Assembly (NCBI RefSeq): GCF_024198255.1 | Contig: NZ_JAJVKW010000010.1 | Location: forward strand, 248,001-312,000 | Length of the DNA stretch: 64,000 nt | Origin: Myxococcus guangdongensis | Lineage (GTDB): Bacteria > Myxococcota > Myxococcia > Myxococcales > Myxococcaceae | Reading direction: 5' to 3' | Shown here: positions 1-8,924 of the stretch, piece by piece | Numbering within the stretch: the first letter of the stretch is position 1 | How the letters are laid out: each line of letters starts with the position of its first letter | Position numbers and translations under genes: made by a program | The notes under the pieces: model-generated | Told to the model about the DNA's origin: nothing | What the model saw: only the letters and a program-made list of their open reading frames with translations | Databases searched by the model: none

Positions 1-823
1 GAGATGTGGGCGAGGTGCTCAGCAGCACCGGCGCCATCCGGGGCGTGCCCGGGCCGTAGGGGTAGTCCACCGCGGGGCTGCACTGAGATGCGTTGCCGAC
101 GGAGTCGTAGGCTCGCGCGGAGTAGCGGGCGCCCGGGCCGTTGGGGACGGAGATGGGGACCTCGCAGTAGTTGCCCGCGTTGGCCACGGTGTAGCCGACC
201 TCGGTCCCGGTGCAGCCGGGGCCCTGGTACACGCGGACGGTGGCGCCGGCCTCGGTGTGGAGGGTGAGGGCGCGGGTGTTGCCGGAGCCTGCCTGGGCCC
301 AGGTGGGCGCGGGAGTGGGCGGCGGCGTGCGGTCCACGAACACCGCGTTGCCGAGGCGCACGTTGTTGTTCTCGCTGTCCTCGGTGACGAGGCCATCCGG
401 GTCCACGCGTGCGCTGAGGAAGTAGTCGCCCTCGGGGATGGCGCGGGCGTTGACGGACGCGGAGACCTCACGACATTCACCAGCGCGCAGGGAGAAGCGG
501 GGACTGACGCCCAGGCGGAACTCGGAGGTGCCGGGGGCGGAGGAGGCGGTGAGGAAGAAGGCCGCCTCCGTCATGCCGGAGCCCGCGCCGTCATTGCACA
601 GGCGGGCCTGGACGCGCTGCTCACCTGTTCCCAGGGCCGAGGGACCCGAGACGAGGTCCACCCGGAAGTCGGGGGAGCTCGGCTGGGGCCTGGGGGTGCT
701 GGGGTCGGGCCTGGGCTCGCTGGGGTCTTCGTCCCAGCCGGGCGGGTCGTCCAGCCCGGAATCGACGATGCAGCCCGCGAGTGTCCCCGCGAGCGCGATT
801 GCCCACCACGGGCGCGCGTGCAT
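1..823 (-). CDS. CARDB-type secreted lipoprotein, 3' end outside window
   Basis: Read from the ATG at 823 the frame stays open to the window edge, so the C-terminus is missing. The product begins with a short charged stretch and the hydrophobic run WWAIALAGTLAGC, a lipoprotein signal with lipobox LAGC. A Pro-rich linker (PSEPRPDPSTPRP) follows. Residues about 45-145 read as a CARDB adhesion-like fold, with the typical RLCNDGAGS and VTEDSENNN elements. Next is a Fn3-like stretch where an Ala/Thr-rich strand leads to SVPNGPGARYSARAYDSVGNAS. It is probably exported to the cell surface. No enzymatic motif is visible in the part seen. A hairpin and a decayed gene lie upstream, so it probably has its own promoter. 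Confidence 0.8.
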   Translation of the reverse strand, partial: MHARPWWAIALAGTLAGCIVDSGLDDPPGWDEDPSEPRPDPSTPRPQPSSPDFRVDLVSGPSALGTGEQRVQARLCNDGAGSGMTEAAFFLTASSAPGTSEFRLGVSPRFSLRAGECREVSASVNARAIPEGDYFLSARVDPDGLVTEDSENNNVRLGNAVFVDRTPPPTPAPTWAQAGSGNTRALTLHTEAGATVRVYQGPGCTGTEVGYTVANAGNYCEVPISVPNGPGARYSARAYDSVGNASQCSPAVDYPYGPGTPRMAPVLLSTSPTS

Positions 824-921
824 GTGTGGAATGCCTCCGGAGGAGCCTGTAGGGGTCCGGCCCTGGGGTAAGGGTGGATCCTCCGTGCCCCTGGACGGGG
901 GCTCGCGGGAATTATTCACGG

Positions 922-955
922 CCGGCGTCAGGAGGGTGCGTTCTCCTGACGCCGG
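922..955 (-). terminator. hairpin, 13-bp perfect stem
   Basis: CCGGCGTCAGGAG at 922-934 pairs perfectly with CTCCTGACGCCGG at 943-955 around an 8-base loop. It sits just past the stop codon (974-976) of the decayed MopRM gene on the minus strand. No clean U-tract follows, only AATAATT a few bases further on, so termination is inferred from stem strength and position. Confidence 0.6.
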
Positions 956-973
956 GTCGTGTGGTTGTGGGGC

Positions 974-1312
974 CTACTGGACTTCTTCGCTCACGTACTC
1001 ACTCGGCATGAAGGGGTCGCAATCGATCAGGGTCGAGAGGCCCTCGGTGGAGGAAAAGTTCAGGTACGGAGGGTCAGGGCAAAGGGGGCAGCCTTCGTCG
1101 CGTCGCCCGTTGCAGTTGTTGTCGGCACGGTCGGAGTTCGCGTCCTCCCTCCCGAGGTTGATGTCCCTGTCGGTATCGTTGCAGTCCGTCTTGTCCGCGA
1201 CGCAGCCGCCAGGCATGGCGCATCTCTGAGGGGCGTGCTCGCGTTGCCTTAGCCGTCGCTGTCCGCGTGGCGGTACCAGGTAGGCACGTCAGCCGAACTG
1301 ATGCACGAAGGC
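974..1312 (-). pseudogene. decayed MopRM repeat gene, C-terminal remnant
   Basis: An open stretch of about 80 residues (974-1216) contains DKTDCNDTDRDIN and ADNNCNGRRDEGC, the hallmark of the MopE copper-binding repeat (Pfam Cu-binding_MopE). Reading upstream past its ATG, the rest of a repeat unit is still recognisable: PTWYRHADSDG, then an in-frame TAA where Tyr is expected, then GNAST, then one frameshift before PQRCAMPGGCVAD. These match the WYRDADGDGYGNAS...STQSCGNPAGYV layout of the neighbouring large gene. It therefore looks like the disabled 3' end of a second, paralogous repeat gene, or extra repeats cut off from the large gene. The last 35 residues (from CPDPPYLNF) have no counterpart in the intact gene. 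Translation from the ATG at 1216 cannot be excluded. Confidence 0.6.
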
Positions 1313-1385
1313 GTCAGGGAGGCTTTACGAAACCTCCCCGACGCTCATGTTCTTGTGGGCGTTCTATCCAGACGCCAGCGTCGAC

Positions 1386-4300
1386 TCAGCGCAGTTTAGG
1401 CGGGCCGCATTGGGGGCGCAGCGAGGAATCGCCGGACTCGGCGAGGTCCTCAATCGGTCCACATGGGCCCATGCAGAGTTCGTTCTGGGTGCCGGAGCAG
1501 TTGTTGTCGATGCCGTCGAAGCAGATCTCCGACATGCCTGGGTTGACGAGCCTGTTGGCGTCGTCGCAGTCCGAGGCGCTGGAGACATAGCCAGCAGGAT
1601 TGCCGCAGCTCTGTGTTGACACGCCCGCGTTGCCGTATCCATCGCCGTCCGCATCGCGGTACCAGGTGGGTATCGTCAGCCCCTCGTCCACGGAGCCGTT
1701 GCAGTTGTTGTCCGCGCCGTCACATGCCTCGGATGCCCCAGGGCTGACGCTCGCATTGCTGTCGTTGCAGTCGCTGGCGTTCGCCACGTAGCCGGACGGT
1801 TGCGAGCAGGCTTGGGCAGGACTCAATGCGTTCCCGTAGCTGTCTCCATCGGCGTCCTGGTACCAGGTCGAGGTGACGCCTTCGTCCACGCCGCCCGCAC
1901 AGTTGTTGTCCACGCCGTCGCACACTTCCGAGGCTCCCGGGTGGATGCTGGAGCTGCCGTCGTTGCAGTCGGCGGTATTGCCCACGTAGCCCGAGGGCTG
2001 CCGGCAGTTCTGCGTCGACACGCTGGAGTTGCCGTAACCATCTCCATCCGCGTCGCGGTACCACATGGGGGTCGCGAGCCCTTCGTCCGCGCCGCCCGAG
2101 CAGTTGTTGTCCACGCCGTCGCACACCTCTGAGGCTCCCGGGTGGATGGACCCGTTGCCGTCGTGGCAGTCACTGGCGTTCGTCACGTAGCCGGACGGTT
2201 GCGAGCAGGCTTGGGTAGAACTCGAGGCACTTCCGTAGCCGTCGCCATCCGCGTCCCGGTACCAGGTCGAGGTCACGCCTTCATCCACGGTGCCGTTGCA
2301 GTTGTTATCCACACCGTCGCAGGACTCAGATGCACCCGGGCGGATGCCGGAGCTGCCGTCATTGCAGTCCGAGGCGTTGCTCACATAGCCCGAGGGCTGC
2401 CGGCAGTTCTGCGTGGAGACGCTCGTGTTTCCGTACCCGTCGCCGTCCGCGTCGCGGTACCAGGTCTGCGTCGTGAGGCCCTCGTCGGCGCCACCCGAGC
2501 AGTTGTTGTCCACGCCGTCGCAGACCTCGGATGCGCCTGGGTGGATGGACGCACTGCCATCGTTGCAGTCGGTGGCGTTCGCCACGTAGCCGGAGGGCTT
2601 CGAGCAGGCCTGCGTGGTGCTCGATGCGTTGCCGTAGCCGTCACCATCCGCGTCCCGATGCCAGGTCGAGGTGACGCCCTCGTCCACGGAACCGTTGCAG
2701 TTGTTGTCCACGCCATCGCAGGACTCCGCGGCACCCGGGCGGATGCTGGAGTTGCCATCATGGCAGTCCGAGGCGTTGCTCACGTATCCCGACGGCTGTC
2801 GGCAGTTCTGCGTGGTGTTGCTCGCATCACCGGCCCCGTCGGAGTCCGCGTCACGGTACCAGGTGGAGGTGGTGAGGCCCTCGTCGGCGCCGCCCGCGCA
2901 GTTGTTGTCGATGCCGTCGCAGACCTCCGTGGCCCCCGGGTGGATGGCACCGCTGCCGTCGTTGCAATCTCCCGCGTTGGAGACATAGCCCGCCGGCTTC
3001 GTGCAGGCCTGGGTGCTGGCCGAGGCGTTGCCGTAACCGTCGCCATCCGCGTCGCTGTAGTACGTGGAGGTGACGCCCTCGTCCGTGGAGCCGTTGCAGT
3101 TGTTGTCCACGCCATCACACGTCTCGGAGGCGCCAGGACGGATGTTGGGGTTCGCGTCGTGGCAGTCCGAGGCGTTGCTCACGTACCCCGAGGGCTGGCG
3201 GCAGTACTGCGTGGCGTTGTTCGCGTCGCCGTACCCATCACCGTCCACGTCCCGGTACCAGGCCTGGGTCGTGAGGCCCTCGTCGACTCCTCCCGCGCAG
3301 TTGTTGTCCACGCCGTCGCAGACCTCGGTGGCGCCTGGGTGCGTCGTCGGATTGGCGTCATCGCAGTCTGAGGCGCTCGACACGTAGCCCGCGGGCTGAC
3401 GGCAGCTCCGCGTCGACAGGGTCGACCGACCATGGCCATCTCCGTCTCCGTCGAGGAACCACTCCTGCGTGGGGACACCCTCGTCGACGCCGCCCGAGCA
3501 GTTGTTGTCCACGCCGTCGCAGACCTCAGTGGCCCCTGGGTGGATGGTCGCATCCGTATCCACACAGTCCGAGGCGTTCGCGACGTAGCCGGTGGGCGCG
3601 GAGCACGCCTGGGTTGACTGGCTCGCGCTGCCGTAGCCATCACCATCCGCGTCCCGATAGTACCTGCCCAGCACTCCTTCATCCGTCAAGGAGTCGCAGT
3701 CGTTGTCCGCGCCGTCGCAGACCTCCGCCGCGCCGGGCTTGATGGCCGCGTTGCCGTCGTTGCAGTCGCCGGCAACGGCGGAATAGCCCGCGGGCTGCCG
3801 GCAGTCGCTCACCGTGTCGCTCGCGACGCCGAATCCGTCACCGTCCGCGTCGCGGTACCACGTCTGCCGAGTCAGGCCCTCGTCCACCTGGCCATCGCAG
3901 TTGTTGTCGAGGCCGTCGCAGGACTCGGGAGCGCTCGGGTTGAATGTGGCTCGCGTGTCGTCGCAGTCGCCCGCCTGGGACGCGTGGTTCGCCGGACGCG
4001 CACAGGCCTGCAGTGACTGTGAGGCGACACCGTAGTCGTCGTGGTCCTGGTCCAGGTACCACGTCGTGAACGTCAGGCCGTCGTCCGTCTGTCCGTTACA
4101 GTCGTTGTCGCGGTTGTCGCAGACCTCGGCGGACGGGGCATACTTCTGCACGCACTCGATGGCGCCGTGGGTGCAGTACCTGACGCCCTCGCCGCACACA
4201 CCGACGCCGCCCGTCTCGCACGCGACGAGCCCGCCTGGGTTGCCATCGTCCACCTCTCCGTCACAGTCATTGTCCAGGCCGTCGCACTGCTCCGTGGATG

Positions 4301-5927
4301 CAGCCTGATCCTGCGCGCACACCACACTGCCCTGCGTGCAGGCCGTGGTCCCCTTCGCGCAGACACCGAGCTGACCTGTTGCACACTCTTCGCCGCCACT
4401 CGGGTTGCCCTCGTCGACCTCGCCGTCGCAGTTGTCGTCGACGCTGTTGCACGTCTCCGGCGCGCCCGGGTATGTGGCCGAATTGAAGTCGTCACAGTCG
4501 ATGTCCTCCGCGAAGCCATCCGGAGGGGCACAGGCCTCGAGCGAGACGTACTCGTCGCCGAAGCCGTCCATGTCACCATCGAAGTAGTAGGTATTGAGGA
4601 TGAGCGTCGTCACGGGCGCGGACGTCGCGGTGGTCGTGTATGCACCCGTGCCGAGTTGTCCCTGGCTGTTGTTGCCCCACGTCCACACCGGGCAGCCAGG
4701 GCGCACCGCCAATGCATGATGGTAGCCAGCGGCGATGGCCGTGACGTCCGTGAGCCCCACGACGTCCACGGGGGCTCCGCTCGTGCCTCCCGGAGCTCCG
4801 TGCCCGAGCTGCCCCGAGGCGTTGAGTCCCCACGCCTTCACGGCGCCGCTGCCCATGATGACCACGGAGAAGGCATGACCCGCGCGAACCTGCGTCGCGG
4901 CGAACACACCCGGGACGGCCGTGGGCGTCAGCACCGCCGTGGTGCTCGTCGTCCCGGTGCCGACCTGTCCCGAGGAGTTCTGTCCCCAGCCCCAGATGTT
5001 GCCGAACTGCTCGTCGATGGCGAGCGAGTGCGCCGCTCCAGCCGCGATGGCCTTGGCCCGGGGCAGGGTGGTCACCACCGTGGGCACGAGCACCATGCCA
5101 GGCGTGGTGCTCCCCGTGCCAAGCTGTCCGAAGTCGTTCTTTCCCCAGGCCCACACCTTGCCATCGGCATCCAGCGCGAGTGCGTGGTTGTGGCCCGCCG
5201 CGATGGCCCGGATGGTGGGCAGGCTGTTCACCTGACGGGGCGTGGCCTCCGCGGTGCTGACCGCGCCCTTGCCCACTTGTCCGGAGGCGTTCTGTCCCCA
5301 CGCCCAGACGCGCCCATCCTGTCCCAGTGCGAGAGAGAAATTCCCGTTCGCAGAGATGGCCTGGATACCCGACAGCCCACCGACGCGCGTGGGCGCGTGC
5401 ACCAGTCCGCCCGTGGTGCCAAGGCCTACCTGACCGAAGTCGTTCTTGCCCCAGGCCCAGACATCGCCGTCCACATCGAGCGCGAGGGAGTGCGTCTGGC
5501 CCGCGGTGATGGCCTTGATGGGCGGTAGGCCCACGGGCTTCGTCGGGGTCGCCACCGGTGTGGTGCTGGTGCTGCCATTGCCGAGCTGACCGGAGATGTT
5601 CTGTCCCCAGGCGAAGACCTCGCCGTTCTTCTGAAGGAACAGTGAGTGATAGGCACCGGCCGCCACGGCCCGGTCCACCTTCACCTGGGCGGACAGCTTC
5701 TTCCGGGTCGTGGTCGTCTCCGACCCATTGTCAGACAGGGGGTCTGGCTCGCCGCAGGACAGCAGGGCCAGGAGTAGGGGAATCACGTAGTGGATGCGAG
5801 GTACGGCTGACCTCGCCTGACAGAGGTATCTCAAGCTGCGCTCCAAGGACTTTCTCCGCGACCGGCCTCGCGTGCGCGGAGCAGTGGGGACGAACTCCCG
5901 TCGTAGGGTGTGGGGCGGTGATGACAC
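1386..5927 (-). CDS. RCC1 propeller plus MopRM metal-binding repeat lipoprotein
   Basis: Up to 1513 residues. A hydrophobic run ends in the lipobox LLSC at residues 55-58, so the protein should be an exported lipoprotein. Residues about 80-435 hold seven RCC1 repeats of the type AIAAGxxHSLAL..DGxVWAWGxNxxGQLG, enough to close one seven-bladed propeller. Residues about 440-1490 hold 16 MopE-type Cu-binding repeats, each ending DNNCxGxxDEG; the last unit is degenerate (NCSGTQNEL). RCC1 plus MopRM architecture is common in secreted myxobacterial proteins; function is unproven, with metal or calcium binding and surface adhesion plausible. Start is uncertain: the ATG at 5927 gives a long Arg-rich leader, whereas a TTG at 5834 has GGAG six bases upstream and gives a normal-length signal peptide. 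Confidence 0.85.
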   Translation of the reverse strand: MSSPPHTLRREFVPTAPRTRGRSRRKSLERSLRYLCQARSAVPRIHYVIPLLLALLSCGEPDPLSDNGSETTTTRKKLSAQVKVDRAVAAGAYHSLFLQKNGEVFAWGQNISGQLGNGSTSTTPVATPTKPVGLPPIKAITAGQTHSLALDVDGDVWAWGKNDFGQVGLGTTGGLVHAPTRVGGLSGIQAISANGNFSLALGQDGRVWAWGQNASGQVGKGAVSTAEATPRQVNSLPTIRAIAAGHNHALALDADGKVWAWGKNDFGQLGTGSTTPGMVLVPTVVTTLPRAKAIAAGAAHSLAIDEQFGNIWGWGQNSSGQVGTGTTSTTAVLTPTAVPGVFAATQVRAGHAFSVVIMGSGAVKAWGLNASGQLGHGAPGGTSGAPVDVVGLTDVTAIAAGYHHALAVRPGCPVWTWGNNSQGQLGTGAYTTTATSAPVTTLILNTYYFDGDMDGFGDEYVSLEACAPPDGFAEDIDCDDFNSATYPGAPETCNSVDDNCDGEVDEGNPSGGEECATGQLGVCAKGTTACTQGSVVCAQDQAASTEQCDGLDNDCDGEVDDGNPGGLVACETGGVGVCGEGVRYCTHGAIECVQKYAPSAEVCDNRDNDCNGQTDDGLTFTTWYLDQDHDDYGVASQSLQACARPANHASQAGDCDDTRATFNPSAPESCDGLDNNCDGQVDEGLTRQTWYRDADGDGFGVASDTVSDCRQPAGYSAVAGDCNDGNAAIKPGAAEVCDGADNDCDSLTDEGVLGRYYRDADGDGYGSASQSTQACSAPTGYVANASDCVDTDATIHPGATEVCDGVDNNCSGGVDEGVPTQEWFLDGDGDGHGRSTLSTRSCRQPAGYVSSASDCDDANPTTHPGATEVCDGVDNNCAGGVDEGLTTQAWYRDVDGDGYGDANNATQYCRQPSGYVSNASDCHDANPNIRPGASETCDGVDNNCNGSTDEGVTSTYYSDADGDGYGNASASTQACTKPAGYVSNAGDCNDGSGAIHPGATEVCDGIDNNCAGGADEGLTTSTWYRDADSDGAGDASNTTQNCRQPSGYVSNASDCHDGNSSIRPGAAESCDGVDNNCNGSVDEGVTSTWHRDADGDGYGNASSTTQACSKPSGYVANATDCNDGSASIHPGASEVCDGVDNNCSGGADEGLTTQTWYRDADGDGYGNTSVSTQNCRQPSGYVSNASDCNDGSSGIRPGASESCDGVDNNCNGTVDEGVTSTWYRDADGDGYGSASSSTQACSQPSGYVTNASDCHDGNGSIHPGASEVCDGVDNNCSGGADEGLATPMWYRDADGDGYGNSSVSTQNCRQPSGYVGNTADCNDGSSSIHPGASEVCDGVDNNCAGGVDEGVTSTWYQDADGDSYGNALSPAQACSQPSGYVANASDCNDSNASVSPGASEACDGADNNCNGSVDEGLTIPTWYRDADGDGYGNAGVSTQSCGNPAGYVSSASDCDDANRLVNPGMSEICFDGIDNNCSGTQNELCMGPCGPIEDLAESGDSSLRPQCGPPKLR
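1498..3310 (-). repeat. dimeric (A/B) MopRM repeat array, 198/201-bp alternation
   Basis: The DNNC codon block recurs at 1702, 1900, 2101, 2299, 2500, 2698, 2899 and onward, so spacing alternates between 198 and 201 bp. Two unit classes alternate. Class A opens VTSTWYRDADGDGYGN, has QACSxPSGYV and SIHPGASEVCDGVDNNCSGGADEG-like ends. Class B opens LTTQTWYRDADGDGYG, has QNCRQPSGYV and IRPGASESCDGVDNNCNGxVDEG-like ends. The repeating genetic unit is therefore a two-repeat block of 399 bp. The unit ending near 1900 starts as B (QNCRQPSGYV) but ends as A (IHPGASEVCDGVDNNCAGGVDEG), a sign of recombination between units. Confidence 0.85.
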
Positions 5928-6128
5928 CCGGCTGCGGTGAGGGAGCGCGTCTCAACCCGACTGGGATTGAGTCACGGACCGCGAGCCAGGGGGAGTGAGG
6001 GCGAATCCATGGTGTGAGTGATTCGCCGGGGGTGTCCAATCAATTCGTCTGGCTTTGTGCGTCGTGATGACGGGTTGTCAGGTGTCGAGCCATGTCTCGA
6101 TAGGGACTCGTGAGATTCCACGAGGGCG

Positions 6129-7352
6129 ATGCAGCCCCAGCCGGGTAGATTCATCCCCATGGCTGCTGGCTCACCTCGTGTCCTTCTCCTCGCTGAACGC
6201 TTCCCTCCTGATATCGGAGGGCTTGCTCGCAGCGGCGCTCGCACCGCGGGGGCCCTGGCTCGACTCGGGGCTCGGGTGGAGGTGCTCGCCTGGACCCGTA
6301 CGGCGGCCCCCGGCGCGCTGAGCACACTGGATGACGCGGGTGAGGTGACGCCGTTTGCTCGCGGTGTCACGTTGCATCGGCTGGGGCTCTTCGGGAGCAG
6401 CGACCTGTCCATGCAACACACGCTGGACGTGCTCGGGTATCTGCACTCGCGTCGACGCTATGACCTGGTCTGGGGGCACTACCTGTCCCCTCCGGGATTC
6501 CTCGCCGTGGTGTTCGCTGCGTCTGTCGGCATCGCTTCCACCGTGAGCGCTCGCGGCAATGACGTGGACCAGCACATGTTCCCGCCCGGTGACTTCGCTC
6601 GCCTGCTGTGGACGCTCCAGCGCGCGGATGTGCTCACCGCGGCTTCCGCCGACCTGGGCCGGAAGATGAGCATGCTGCTCGGCAAGGATGGCCGCGTGGA
6701 GGTCATCCCCAACGCCGTCGACACCGAGGTGTTCTCACCCGGCCCCGCGGACGTCTCCCTGCGCGAGCGGCTCGGCATCGCTCCGGATGAGGCGGTGCTC
6801 GGCTTCTCGGGAGAGCTTCGTCACAAGAAGGGGCTGCCGTTCCTGCTCGCCGCGCTCTCGGAGGTGCGGCGCACCCGGCCCGCGTGTCTGCTCGTCATCG
6901 GTGAGGTGCGGCCTCGGGATGCCGAGCACCTCGTCGCCTTCCGGGCCGAGCATCCCGAGGATGGAGCTCGCATCCTCGTCTCGGGCGCGCTCGAGACGCC
7001 GGAGTCCATCGCCGCGCACCTGCGCCTGTGCGACGTGTATCTCCAGCCGTCCCTGTGGGAGGGGATGCCGAACGCACTGCTGGAGGCGATGTCCTGCGGC
7101 CTGCCTGTCGTCGCCAGTGACGCGGGCGGCATCCCCGAGGCCATCGACCATCAGCGCAACGGCTTCATCGTCTCCAAGGCCCTGCTCAATCACCTCGGGC
7201 AGGCGTGTCTCGACGTGCTGTCGCTGTCCTCGGAGCACCGCGCCGCCATCGGCGCCGCCGCGCGCCGCCGCATCCTGGAGCGCTTCCAGTCCGAGGCCGA
7301 AGCGGAGGTGCTGCGCCGGGTCCTCACTCGCGCTGTTCCTCGCGTGGGATGA
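6129..7352 (+). CDS. GT4-family glycosyltransferase
   Basis: 407 residues, a GT-B fold glycosyltransferase. The N-terminal domain starts PRVLLLAERFPPDIGGLARS, the usual acceptor-side opening of family 4 enzymes. The C-terminal nucleotide-sugar domain begins GFSGELRHKKGL (about 226-236). The donor-site EX7E motif is seen as E311 and E319 in EGMPNALLEAMSCGLPVVAS. It should transfer a sugar from a nucleotide donor onto a polysaccharide or lipid-linked acceptor at the cytoplasmic face. Start may be the ATG at 6129 or the one at 6159. The stop codon lies inside the first copy of a 52-bp tandem repeat, so the last residues AVPRVG are repeat-encoded. A second GT4 gene faces it across the repeat. Confidence 0.9.
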   Translation: MQPQPGRFIPMAAGSPRVLLLAERFPPDIGGLARSGARTAGALARLGARVEVLAWTRTAAPGALSTLDDAGEVTPFARGVTLHRLGLFGSSDLSMQHTLDVLGYLHSRRRYDLVWGHYLSPPGFLAVVFAASVGIASTVSARGNDVDQHMFPPGDFARLLWTLQRADVLTAASADLGRKMSMLLGKDGRVEVIPNAVDTEVFSPGPADVSLRERLGIAPDEAVLGFSGELRHKKGLPFLLAALSEVRRTRPACLLVIGEVRPRDAEHLVAFRAEHPEDGARILVSGALETPESIAAHLRLCDVYLQPSLWEGMPNALLEAMSCGLPVVASDAGGIPEAIDHQRNGFIVSKALLNHLGQACLDVLSLSSEHRAAIGAAARRRILERFQSEAEAEVLRRVLTRAVPRVG

Positions 7353-7486
7353 TTCGGAAGACCTGGTGCCGACTCATCCGTGCGCTGTTCCTCGCGTGGG
7401 ATGAGTCGGAAGGCCTATCGCCGACTCATCCGCGCGCTTCGTGTCGGCGTGGGATGATTCGGAAGACCCGGCGCCGACTCATCCGT
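7330..7486. repeat. 52-bp tandem repeat, 3 copies, overlapping a gene 3' end
   Basis: Copies at 7330-7381, 7382-7433 and 7434-7486 share GCGTGGGATGATTCGGAAG and CCGACTCATCCG; a partial fourth start (GCGCACTTCGCGTCGG) follows. Copies 1 and 2 differ at only a few positions and copy 3 is more diverged at its left end. Copy 1 contains the last codons and TGA (7350-7352) of the upstream glycosyltransferase gene. The rest of the gap to 7592 shows no gene. Confidence 0.85.
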
Positions 7487-7591
7487 GCGCACTTCGCGTC
7501 GGCTGCCACATCAGGCGGGTTGGCGTCGGGCCTCGACTGGCCGATGCCACATCGAGGCAGTCTCGCCCGACTGCTTGCACGGTACGGCGCT

Positions 7592-8809
7592 TCAGCTCGC
7601 GGCGATGCCTGGGGCCTTGCGCGTCATCCCGAGCTCTGTCTCGTACGCGCTCACCAACGCCTCACGGGCCTTCGCCCAGCTGAAGTCGCGCTCCACGCGG
7701 GCCCTCGCCCTGTGACTCAGTGACGGACCCAGCTCGGGGTTCGCGCACAAATCCTTCACCGCCTCCACGATGGCCTTCGGCGAGCCCGGCCTCACGAGCA
7801 ACACCTCGTCCGGCCCCGCCAGTGTCCTCACCACCGGCAGGTTCGACGCGATGACCGGAGTCCCCGACGCCATCGCCTCCAGCAACTTCAGCGGACAACA
7901 TCCCTGCACGCAGTTGCGGTCGTTCACCGGCAACGGCACCAGCACCGCGTCACAGTCGTGATGCAACGCCGCCAGCTCCGCCTGGGGCAGGGGCTCTCGC
8001 AACTCCACCGCCCCCTCCAACAACAGGTCCCCACACCGGTCCAGCATCACCTTGCGCTGGTGCTTGCGCAGCGGCCCCACCAACGTCAGCACCGCCGGCA
8101 TCTGCTCGCGCAACAGCCGCAGCGCCTCGATGGCGTGATGCACGCCCTGCCACGACGTCATCGTCCCGCTGTACAGCAGGCGCACCGGCTGCCCCGGCGC
8201 TCGAATCCTCGGCGGTGCGTGGCGGAACACCTCCAGCTCGACACCATTCGGAATCACCCGCACCTTCGATGCCTGCGCGCCGCGCTGCACCAGGTACTCC
8301 GCCGTCACCTCGCTGGGCGTCACGAGCAGGTCCGCGCTCGCGATACACGCATCCTCCTGTGCGATGAGCTTGAGCATCAGCTCCGCGTCATCCGCCACAT
8401 CCGGGTGGTGATACTTGAGCTCGATGGACGGCAGCCCGTTCACCTCGAACACCAGCGCGTCCGTCAGCGCGGCCTTCCGCGTCGCCACCGGATAGCCCTC
8501 GAAGATGGAGCGCACGTGGACCACCCGCGCCCTCGGCCGGTTCCTCCACCACGCCGCCAGGTGCGTTCGGAACGACAGCGCCTGCGCCACCAGGTCCCGG
8601 CCCCTCGCCTCCAGGGGGTGATACGTCACGCCCTCGACCAGGGGCCTCGGCTCGGCGCTCGCCGTGGGGCCGTCCCGGAGCGCCAGCAGCTCCACCCCTC
8701 CGAAGGCCGTGCCCAGCGCCTCCACGAAGGCCCGGATGTGCACGGCTGCTCCCTTGGGGGCCGGGAAGCGGTCGAACGATGCGTAGACGATGCCGGACGC
8801 GGAGGCCAC
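7592..8809 (-). CDS. GT4-family glycosyltransferase
   Basis: About 405 residues from the GTG at 8809. Family 4 GT-B layout: N-terminal GIVYASFDRFPAPKGAAVH, the glycine-poor opening typical of acceptor domains, a middle ADLLVTPSEVTAEYL, then RVIPNGVELEVF at the domain junction, LLYSGTMTSWQGVHHAIEAL, and the donor-site segment CCPLKLLEAMASGTPVIAS. An unusual acidic/Cys stretch NDRNCVQGCCPLK replaces the more usual EG(F/L)G...E block; the second Glu of EX7E is kept. Likely role: cell-envelope or exopolysaccharide glycan assembly. An ATG at 8938 would add 43 residues of low-complexity Arg/Gly sequence and overlap the divergent gene's start, so the GTG is preferred. Confidence 0.85.
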   Translation of the reverse strand: MASASGIVYASFDRFPAPKGAAVHIRAFVEALGTAFGGVELLALRDGPTASAEPRPLVEGVTYHPLEARGRDLVAQALSFRTHLAAWWRNRPRARVVHVRSIFEGYPVATRKAALTDALVFEVNGLPSIELKYHHPDVADDAELMLKLIAQEDACIASADLLVTPSEVTAEYLVQRGAQASKVRVIPNGVELEVFRHAPPRIRAPGQPVRLLYSGTMTSWQGVHHAIEALRLLREQMPAVLTLVGPLRKHQRKVMLDRCGDLLLEGAVELREPLPQAELAALHHDCDAVLVPLPVNDRNCVQGCCPLKLLEAMASGTPVIASNLPVVRTLAGPDEVLLVRPGSPKAIVEAVKDLCANPELGPSLSHRARARVERDFSWAKAREALVSAYETELGMTRKAPGIAAS

Positions 8810-8924
8810 GTCATGCGTGCTATCGCGCCTGACCCTCCTCGGCCAACCTCCTCGTTTGCCCCGCCCCCCGCCGACCCATACACTCAGCGCCTCCGTATCG
8901 TCGCTCCGAGGGGGAGCTCCCATC

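Noticed and set aside
2142..5528. long plus-strand frames opposite the RCC1/MopRM gene
   Set aside because: Mirror the repeat periodicity of the real gene and encode only biased Val/Ala/Arg sequence.
6000..6027. hairpin GGCGAATC...GATTCGCC between the RCC1/MopRM and GT4 genes
   Set aside because: 8-bp arms with a 12-base loop in a divergent gap; it is neither at an end of a gene nor clearly at a promoter, so no role can be supported.
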